From positions 1 through 12,715 of the forward strand of contig JACPDV010000012.1 in NCBI GenBank assembly GCA_016183835.1: a stretch of DNA of 12,715 bases, read 5' to 3'. Source of the stretch: Armatimonadota bacterium (GTDB lineage: Bacteria > Armatimonadota > UBA10988). Below the pieces are notes generated by a model. That model had not been told where the DNA came from. It made no database searches and worked only from the letters and a program-made list of their open reading frames with translations. Both the position numbers and the translations under genes were made by a program. This document shows, one piece after another, positions 1 to 5,492 of this stretch (the first letter of the stretch is position 1; each line of letters opens with the position of its first letter).

Positions 1-1284
1 CCCGGCTCTGATTCCGGGCAGGACGGCATCGAGGTACTTCGAGAGGGTCGTGAAGCGCAGCTCCCGGCCCGGCGCCACCTGCCGCCACTGCTCCAGCAGT
101 CCCGCCGGGTACTGCCGGCACGCCGGAGGCAGGCTGTAGTCGCCGCTGCCGCCGAGGACGAGCACCGGCGCGCCGACCGGCGTGGACCTCGTCTTGGCCG
201 CCGCGTCGGCCACTAGACCGGCGAGCGCCGCCTGGTCCAACGGCGCCGGCGTGCTGAACACTGCGCCCCAGTCGGCATAGGCGCCGGCGCAGATGCCCAG
301 GCAACGAGACCCATCCGGCGACGCCAGCCAGTGCAGCGTCTTCGCCGTCGGGTTGCTCCGGCAGTACACCATGCCGTCGAGGCCCAGGCCCGACACGATC
401 TGCCCCATCTGCTCGTGCACACCCGTCACGTCGATCATCCAGGCCACGCGCGGCGTCGCGCCCAGCACCCGCCGCTGCCACCGCAGGCCCTCGACGCCCT
501 GCTTCACCAGCGCCTCGCCGCCCGACAGGTTGACCGTCGGCTCGAGGAAGAACGCGTTGACCAGCTCCACCCGGCCCTCGCGCTGGCGCCGGCGCAGCTC
601 GTCGATCCGCTGCGGCTGGAACTGCGCGATCGCGATCACATTGTTCACCTCCGACAGCGCGAAGGCATAGCGCGGGTCGTCCCGCACGCGATCCAGATGC
701 GCCAGGTAGGAGTTGGCGCAGTAGTTCCGCTCCGTCGAGAAGTCGGTGAGCCAGCCGCAGCTCGCCGGGTGGAAGTTGGGCACCACGTACACGGGGCAGT
801 TGGCGTGGGCCTCGACCCTGGCCCGCAGCTTTGCCTCGGCCCGCTCGTAGGCCGGGTACTCGGCCGCGGGGACGAGGCGGACCCACACCAGATTCATCAC
901 CGCCAAGCCGGGCTTGCGGAGTGGCTTCACGGACAGCGTGGTCGGGCCGGCCTGGCCGACCGCGACCTCGCCGACCTTCATGTTCTCGTGGTCGTACCAG
1001 GTCCCGGTGGCCGGGGCGACGGTACCCTCGAGCCGCTGGTTGCCCACGACGAGCGCGAAGGTGCTGCCCTCGGAGCCCGCCTGGCAGGAGTAGCGGAGCA
1101 CCACGACGTAGGGGCCTGCCGCCGGCAGCGACACATCCCAGTCAACCCAGTCGTCGGCGCTCGTCCAGTAGCAGAGGTTGCCGATGCCTTCGAGGACCAT
1201 GAACCGCGCGTGCGCGCCGTGGACCCGCGCCTGCGCGGCGTCGAGCTGGATCGCGTCGTCGGCGGCCGGGCCCGGCCCGAGCAT
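1..1284 (-). CDS. GH38-like alpha-mannosidase with N-terminal beta-sandwich domain (3' end cut by window)
   Basis: This is a minus-strand gene with 428 codons visible; its C-terminus lies beyond the left edge. Residues about 11-140 look like a carbohydrate-binding-type beta-sandwich: alternating strands, with WVDWDVSLPAAGPYVVVLRY near 46-65 and LSVKPLR near 117. Residues about 160-428 match the start of the GH38 catalytic domain: FALSEVNN (208-215), GRVELVNAFFLEPTVNLSGG (237-256), and AWMIDVTGVHEQMGQI (281-296). In GH38 the Asp of the WxxD(x)xG motif is both nucleophile and zinc ligand, so D285 is the candidate. The usual HxDxGW zinc motif is altered to HPASCGW (172-178). The family cleaves alpha-mannosides and is retaining. 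The start is uncertain. ATG 1284 leaves only MLGPGPAADD before the first domain, while the frame stays open upstream and encodes ASAALLML just before it. A signal peptide may therefore start earlier, for example at GTG 1410, or be broken by a frameshift. The family call is fairly sure; the substrate is not known. Confidence 0.72.
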   Translation of the reverse strand, partial: MLGPGPAADDAIQLDAAQARVHGAHARFMVLEGIGNLCYWTSADDWVDWDVSLPAAGPYVVVLRYSCQAGSEGSTFALVVGNQRLEGTVAPATGTWYDHENMKVGEVAVGQAGPTTLSVKPLRKPGLAVMNLVWVRLVPAAEYPAYERAEAKLRARVEAHANCPVYVVPNFHPASCGWLTDFSTERNYCANSYLAHLDRVRDDPRYAFALSEVNNVIAIAQFQPQRIDELRRRQREGRVELVNAFFLEPTVNLSGGEALVKQGVEGLRWQRRVLGATPRVAWMIDVTGVHEQMGQIVSGLGLDGMVYCRSNPTAKTLHWLASPDGSRCLGICAGAYADWGAVFSTPAPLDQAALAGLVADAAAKTRSTPVGAPVLVLGGSGDYSLPPACRQYPAGLLEQWRQVAPGRELRFTTLSKYLDAVLPGIRAG

Positions 1285-1528
1285 CAGCAGAGCGGCGCTC
1301 GCCGCCCTTCGCGCCTCGGGCGGGCGCGCTGCGCAGTTCGCTGTCCATCGGCCAGAGCAGCGGCATCTCGACGGCGTGGCAGGCAGGGCTCGATGGTCAG
1401 CCCGCCCCACCTCGGCCTCATGCCGAGGAGGCGGCTCAGGACAGCGTACCACAGGCGACAGGTCCGGCTGTTTGGCGCGCCGATGGCCACCAGCGCGAAG
1501 CCAAAGTCGAAGTCGGCAGCGCGGTCCG

Positions 1529-1627
1529 GTCCCCTCTCCTTGCCAAGGAGAGGGCGGGGGTGAGGTCCAGTCCCGACTTGTTGGCGTTGGACCTCCCCCC
1601 GCCCCCTCCTTGGCAAGGAGGGGGAAC
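1529..1627. repeat. Composite inverted repeat made of two hairpins
   Basis: There are two arms of about 40 bp, 1529-1568 and 1589-1627, in inverted orientation. They differ at only a few positions and flank a loop of about 20 nt. Each arm contains its own perfect 10-bp hairpin: CCCTCTCCTT/AAGGAGAGGG at 1532-1554 and CCCCCTCCTT/AAGGAGGGGG at 1602-1624, each with a 3-nt loop. The outer ends are GGTCC and GGACC. The layout is like the GTAG-footed elements in this window, but the sequence family differs and there is no GTAG foot. It lies in the gap after the GT2 gene and could act as a terminator-like structure or be a mobile palindrome. Confidence 0.85.
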
Positions 1628-1686
1628 CATGATCTTGAGTGGCTTCGCGACTTTGACCCAGCCCTGCGATTGCCACGCGCCGAGCT

Positions 1687-1709
1687 GAGCCGCCGAGACG
1701 GCGGCGCTC
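1687..1709. repeat. Small GC-rich palindrome
   Basis: GAGCCGCCG, a 3-nt loop AGA, then CGGCGGCGCTC. The central stem CCGCCG/CGGCGG is perfect over 6 bp and the GAG/CTC ends could extend it past a bulge. It lies about 57 bp beyond the GT2 stop codon at 1766-1768 in the direction of transcription, so it could be a weak terminator, but no T-run follows. In DNA this GC-rich such a stem may also arise by chance. Confidence 0.35.
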
Positions 1710-1765
1710 CGCCGGTCCCGGGCGTGTCAGGCGGCCCGTCCCACCCCCCGTGGCCGATGGAGGGC

Positions 1766-2710
1766 CTATCGCCGCGGCCGCCGGGGTGGCAGGAGCGTCA
1801 GCCAGAGGGTCTTGGCGAACAGCGCGGTCGGCCGGCGGAAGCGGCCCACCAGCCCCAGGGTGGCGAGCATCGGCAGGCCCCACAGCAGCAGCCGGAGCAG
1901 CCCGCCGGCCAGGCCGATCAGCTTCGCGGCGCTCGCCGGCGCCGGCCCGCGATGGCGGCGGAAGTAGCGCGCCGCGCCGTGGTTGTAGGCGGCGATCATC
2001 TCCGCTCGCGCCGTCTTGGAGCTGCCGCCCAGGACGTGCAGCAGGGTCGCCTGCGGCACGTAGTAGAGCAGCCATCCGGCGGCGCGGTAGCGCTGGCAGT
2101 AGTCGCTGTCTTCGCAGTACATCCAGTAGCCCTCGTCCATCCCGCCGAGCTGCTCCACCGCCTCGCGGCGGCAGAACATGCAGGCCCCGGTGAGCTGCTC
2201 CGCCTCGGTCGGCTCGCTCAGGTGGGCCACATCCACCCAGTAGTCGCCGAACAGGTAGCCCGACAGCCCCGCTTTGTCGAGGAGCATCTGCTGGGTTAAG
2301 TACTTGCGCAGCGTCAGCTCCGTGGCGCAGGAAGGCTGGATCGAGCCGTCCGGCAGGATCAGCCGTGCGCCGCACATGCCCACCCGCGGGTGGGCGTCCA
2401 TGAAGTCGATCAGCGCCTGCAGGCAGCCGGGATGCACCTCGGTGTCGCTGTTGAGGATCAGGAAGTAGCGCGCCCGGCTGCCCTCCAGTGCGCGATTGTT
2501 CCCCGCGGCGTAGCCCAGGTTGGCGTCGCTGGCGATCACGGTCACCGCCGGGTGCCGCTCGCGCACCATCGCCGCGCTATCGTCGCGCGACGCGTTGTCC
2601 ACCACCACCACCTCGTACTCGCCGTCGGGTGGGTTCGCTTCGATGCTCGACAGGCACGCGTCGAGGAGGTCGCGGGTGTTGTAGTTGACGATGGCAATAC
2701 GCAAGTCCAT
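1766..2710 (-). CDS. GT2-family glycosyltransferase (rhamnosyltransferase-like)
   Basis: This is a 314-residue GT-A fold transferase of the GT2 family, which moves a sugar from a nucleotide-sugar to a growing glycan at the cytoplasmic side of the membrane. Visible features are the N-terminal nucleotide-binding strand IAIVNYNTRDLLDACLSSI (5-23), VVVVDNASRDDS (34-45), NLGYAAGNN (64-72), the DxD-like LILNSDTEVHP (84-94; S88/D89), GACMFCRREA (175-184), and the catalytic-base ED in YCEDSDYCQRYRAAGW (198-213). A hydrophobic C-terminal stretch (about 263-290) with flanking Arg/Lys may anchor it to the membrane. ATG 2710 was preferred to GTG 2722 because the conserved strand starts directly after it; there is no strong ribosome binding site. 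It lies between genes for exported hydrolases on the same strand, which is slightly unusual. Donor and acceptor sugars cannot be read from sequence. Confidence 0.9.
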   Translation of the reverse strand: MDLRIAIVNYNTRDLLDACLSSIEANPPDGEYEVVVVDNASRDDSAAMVRERHPAVTVIASDANLGYAAGNNRALEGSRARYFLILNSDTEVHPGCLQALIDFMDAHPRVGMCGARLILPDGSIQPSCATELTLRKYLTQQMLLDKAGLSGYLFGDYWVDVAHLSEPTEAEQLTGACMFCRREAVEQLGGMDEGYWMYCEDSDYCQRYRAAGWLLYYVPQATLLHVLGGSSKTARAEMIAAYNHGAARYFRRHRGPAPASAAKLIGLAGGLLRLLLWGLPMLATLGLVGRFRRPTALFAKTLWLTLLPPRRPRR

Positions 2711-2746
2711 CCCGTGTCTCACCGAGCGCCCGCCGGTCCAGCGCGT

Positions 2747-2818
2747 GGTAGGGGCGACCGGCAGGTCGCCCGCGGTCCCGGCGCGTCCCGGCCGGGCGAC
2801 CTGCCGGTCGCCCCTACC
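2747..2818. repeat. GTAG-footed composite REP/BIME-like element, copy 1
   Basis: The arms 2747-2772 and 2793-2818 are perfect 26-bp inverted repeats around a 20-nt core. Each arm is itself a hairpin (GGGCGACC, loop GGCA, GGTCGCCC) with the tetranucleotide GTAG at its outer foot. This matches the published layout of REP units, palindromes preceded by GTAG, paired head-to-head as in BIMEs. The arms are identical to those at 7323-7425, but the core is unrelated. The right arm overlaps the end of the upstream gene: the CTA at 2814-2816 is that gene's TAG stop on the minus strand. The rest fills most of the gap before the GT2 gene and could cap or stabilise the upstream transcript. Confidence 0.93.
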
Positions 2819-5399
2819 GCACTGTGCGCAGCTCGAACCAGTGGGTGCCCTCGCGTCCGGTGAGGGTTACGGTCAGCCGTCCGTCGCGCAGGGCGGCCGG
2901 GAGCGGCTCGCCCGCGGTGCCGTCGCCGGTCAGCGGCACCACCACCGCCGGAGCGTCCCGGCGCAGGCTCAGCTCGCCGGCCACCGGCTCGGCGCGGAAC
3001 GGCAGCCGCCCGCCGGGCGCGCTCACCCGGGCCGCGACGGTCAACAGCACCCGTGCCGAGGCGCGCAGCGGCTTGCCGTCCAGGCTGCTCGCCACCACCT
3101 GCGCCTGCGGCGTCTGCAGCGACACGGTCAGGTCGGTGAGCCGTAGCGTCTTGCCGCCGAGCCAGCCGCCGGCGGCCTGGGTCTGCGGCGTGTCGATGAG
3201 CTGGATCCCGCGGATCCAGTCGCGGGTCAGCTCGCCGGTGTCCGAAACCACGTAGCTCTGCCCGGCGGGGACGAAGTCGCGCTGCGGGTCAGTCTCGTCC
3301 ACGGCGCCGAGCGGCGCGGGCGAGGCCTGGTCCCACGTCAGCTCGGGCACGTCCGGCAGGCCGACCACCACGCGGCTGGTCTCGGCCAGCGTGCGCACGG
3401 CGGCCGAGCGGTCGCCGTTCAGCCCGGCGAAGTAGGTCTGCTGCCGATCGAGCCGGAGGCAGACGGTGCGCCGGGCCGGGTGCACGTGCCCCTGCCGGTA
3501 GGCCAGCGCGGCGGCGGGCATCAAGGCGCTGAAGGCGGGGTCGGAGAAGGTGGACCAGGTGCTCGGCCGGCTGGGATTGGCCAGCCCCTCCTGGGAATAG
3601 TTGTAGATCATCGGCGCGTCCCAGCCCTGGAGCGCACCGACCGAGGCGACGTAGAGCGGGGCGAGGAAGCGGTCGGCGGCGGGGTACGGCACGTTCCACT
3701 CGGTGATGCTGAGCGGTTTGCCGGCCACGGCCGAGCCGGCGATGGCGGCCAGGAAGTTGGCGTCGGTGTGCGGGTTGGTCTCCAGGAAGCCGGCGTCGCC
3801 GTAGCTGTGGGCGTCGATCCAGCCGCCGTCGGCCAGCGCGGGGAGCGAGAAGAAGCCACACCCCGCCCAGCAGTTGGTGGTCGCCACGGGCGCCTTCGCG
3901 CCCACGCCCTGCAGCGCGGCGAGGAAGTGCTGGTTGAAGCGGTGCTCGGCGTCGTTGAGGTAGATCTTGGCCGGCCCCGGCTCCCAGGTGCGCCAGGTCC
4001 GGTCGGCGGGCAGCCCCGAGGTCTTGCAGAAGGCGTTCACGTCGGCCATGAAGACCGCGTTGTGGACGGGGTTGCCCTTGTCGCCGAGCATCAGGTTGCC
4101 GAAGTGCTGGGTCAGGTCGTTCTCGTTGGTGAGAAGCAGGCCGACCACCGCCGGCTCGTCGCGATAGGCGGTCCCCGTGTAGGTGTTGACGTGGCTCAGG
4201 TACTGGGTGGCGAACTCCTCCATCAGCGCCTGGACGGGCGGGTTGTAGTAGCAGAAGCCCTTGACCTCGCCGTGCTGCTTCTGGAGCTCGTCGAAGCCGT
4301 TGACGCGGCCCAGCTCCGTGTCGGCGTCGGCGGGCTTGAGCTGGCGGCCGACGTGGAGGTCGAGCCAGACGTAGACGCCGTTGTCGCGGAGGGCCTTGAC
4401 CCAGTAGTCGAGCCGGTCGAAGGCGCGGGCGTCGAGGTGCCGGGTGTCGGGCTGCGACTTGTCGATCAGGGTCGGGCTGACCCAGCCGGTGGAGTCCATG
4501 TGGTGAATGCGCATCAAGTTGTAGCCGAGCTGCGCGATGCGGCGGGCGTGGGCGTCGATCTCGGCGTTGCCGACGAAGAGGGCGTAGGCGGCCAGGTTGC
4601 CGCCCCAGAAGCGCGCCGGAGTGCCGTCGGCGAAGGCCAGGTCGTCGCCGCGGGGCTGGACGAAGCCGTGCTTCCCGGCGGGCGCGTCGTTGAGGAAGCT
4701 GAGGTCGACCGGCGAGCGGTCGGGGAGCATGGCGTCGGCGGGCCAGGCGGCGGGGTCGCTGTCGCCGTAGCGCTCGGCTGCCGAGGCGAGGGCGACGGTG
4801 CCGGCGGGCAGGCTGAGGGTCATGGTCAGCGCGCGCTTGCCGGCGGGCACGTCGCCGGCGAGGAGGAAGAGCCGGGCGACCGACTTGTTGCCGCGCTCGA
4901 AGTAGGCGTTGGCGCAGCCGGGCTCGAAGGTCAGTGAGACCGTGCCGTGGCCGGTGTCCCACCGCCAGCCGCCGTTGTCGGGGAGCAGCTCGGGGTCGTG
5001 GCCGGGCGAGAGCTTGGGGTGCAGCTCGAGGCAGGTGCCCATGATCCCGGCCTGCGGCTTCTGCACGTCGATGTCGAAGCGGTAGATGAGCTGCCTGCCG
5101 TCGCTGGTGAGCCGGCCGTCGAGGCGGTAGCCGAGGCCCGGCACGCGCACTTCGACGGGTCGCACGCCGTTGGCCGGCGGGCCGAGCTGGACGTCGGTGC
5201 CCTGCCAGGCCCAGTTGGCGCCCCAGGTGACCCAGCCCAGGGTGAGCACGGGCGACTGCCCCCAGCGCAGCTCCGGGGTGGCGTCGGGCCGGACGGTGAG
5301 TTCCCACTCCGCGCCGGTGGCGGAGCCCAGCCCGCCCACGGGCGGGAGCTGAGCGACACAGCCGGCGGCGAGCAAGAGCGGCAGGAGCAGGGCGCGCAT
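2814..5399 (-). CDS. Exported lipoprotein, clan GH-A glycoside hydrolase (GH5/cellulase-like TIM barrel)
   Basis: 861 residues. The N-terminus MRALLLPLLLAAGC has a lipobox (LAAGC, Cys14), so the protein is probably a lipoprotein beyond the inner membrane. Residues about 28-210 look like a beta-sandwich domain. A TIM barrel follows at about 245-640: FADGTPARFWGGNL (256-269), YNLMRIHHMDS (293-303), GVYVWLDLHVGR (341-352), then LLLTNENDLT with candidate acid/base E426 after N425, and SITEWNVPYP with candidate nucleophile E567. The NE motif and a second Glu about 140 residues later are typical of clan GH-A retaining hydrolases. The C-terminal 200 residues look like beta-sandwich modules. The start is well supported by GGAGG six bases upstream of ATG. 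The stop codon lies inside a palindromic repeat, so the ancestral C-terminus may have been altered. The polysaccharide substrate is unknown; the neighbouring GH38-like gene suggests mixed glycans. Confidence 0.88.
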   Translation of the reverse strand: MRALLLPLLLAAGCVAQLPPVGGLGSATGAEWELTVRPDATPELRWGQSPVLTLGWVTWGANWAWQGTDVQLGPPANGVRPVEVRVPGLGYRLDGRLTSDGRQLIYRFDIDVQKPQAGIMGTCLELHPKLSPGHDPELLPDNGGWRWDTGHGTVSLTFEPGCANAYFERGNKSVARLFLLAGDVPAGKRALTMTLSLPAGTVALASAAERYGDSDPAAWPADAMLPDRSPVDLSFLNDAPAGKHGFVQPRGDDLAFADGTPARFWGGNLAAYALFVGNAEIDAHARRIAQLGYNLMRIHHMDSTGWVSPTLIDKSQPDTRHLDARAFDRLDYWVKALRDNGVYVWLDLHVGRQLKPADADTELGRVNGFDELQKQHGEVKGFCYYNPPVQALMEEFATQYLSHVNTYTGTAYRDEPAVVGLLLTNENDLTQHFGNLMLGDKGNPVHNAVFMADVNAFCKTSGLPADRTWRTWEPGPAKIYLNDAEHRFNQHFLAALQGVGAKAPVATTNCWAGCGFFSLPALADGGWIDAHSYGDAGFLETNPHTDANFLAAIAGSAVAGKPLSITEWNVPYPAADRFLAPLYVASVGALQGWDAPMIYNYSQEGLANPSRPSTWSTFSDPAFSALMPAAALAYRQGHVHPARRTVCLRLDRQQTYFAGLNGDRSAAVRTLAETSRVVVGLPDVPELTWDQASPAPLGAVDETDPQRDFVPAGQSYVVSDTGELTRDWIRGIQLIDTPQTQAAGGWLGGKTLRLTDLTVSLQTPQAQVVASSLDGKPLRASARVLLTVAARVSAPGGRLPFRAEPVAGELSLRRDAPAVVVPLTGDGTAGEPLPAALRDGRLTVTLTGREGTHWFELRTVR

Positions 5400-5405
5400 G
5401 GCGGA

Positions 5406-5410
5406 CCTCC
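5406..5410 (-). promoter_or_regulatory. Shine-Dalgarno site for the GH-A lipoprotein gene
   Basis: On the minus strand GGAGG lies six bases before the ATG at 5399. It fixes the start and agrees with the lipoprotein signal sequence beginning there. Confidence 0.8.
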
Positions 5411-5467
5411 GGTCAAGTTGTTGTCTGCGGCGCCGGTGGGTCCTCTACAGGTCTGCGTTCGCCGGAC

Positions 5468-5492
5468 GGACACGCCTTTGGCGTGTCCCTAC
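5468..5492 (-). repeat. Single GTAG-footed REP-like hairpin, second sequence family
   Basis: Read on the minus strand it is GTAG followed by a perfect 9-bp palindrome GGACACGCC, loop AAA, GGCGTGTCC. This is the canonical shape of one REP unit, with a stem sequence different from the elements at 2747 and 7323. The TAG of the foot (5489-5491) is the stop codon of the upstream 949-residue gene. It sits in the 89-bp gap before the GH-A gene, where the hairpin could terminate transcription or protect the upstream mRNA; there is no T-run after it. Confidence 0.88.

Larger units (their letters stand above)
1285..1765. other. 481-bp non-coding gap between GT2 and GH38-like genes
   Basis: I see no convincing gene here. 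The reading frames that cross it are low-complexity Arg/Pro/Gly-rich shadows. It holds a large composite inverted repeat (1529-1627) and a small GC-rich palindrome (1687-1709). The part next to 1284 may encode the true N-terminus of the GH38-like protein. A promoter for that gene would be expected between about 1300 and 1520, but no clear -35/-10 pair is visible. Confidence 0.5.

Noticed and set aside
331..1563. 410-residue plus-strand open frame
   Set aside because: It lies antisense to recognisable GH38 sequence and is His/Arg-rich without motifs.
3480..4937. 485-residue plus-strand open frame
   Set aside because: It is Val/Gly-rich and lies antisense to the GH-A catalytic domain, whose motifs and lipoprotein start are clear on the minus strand.
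5468..5488. Classical intrinsic terminator
   Set aside because: The hairpin is strong but no T-run follows in the direction of transcription, and the GTAG foot fits a REP unit better.
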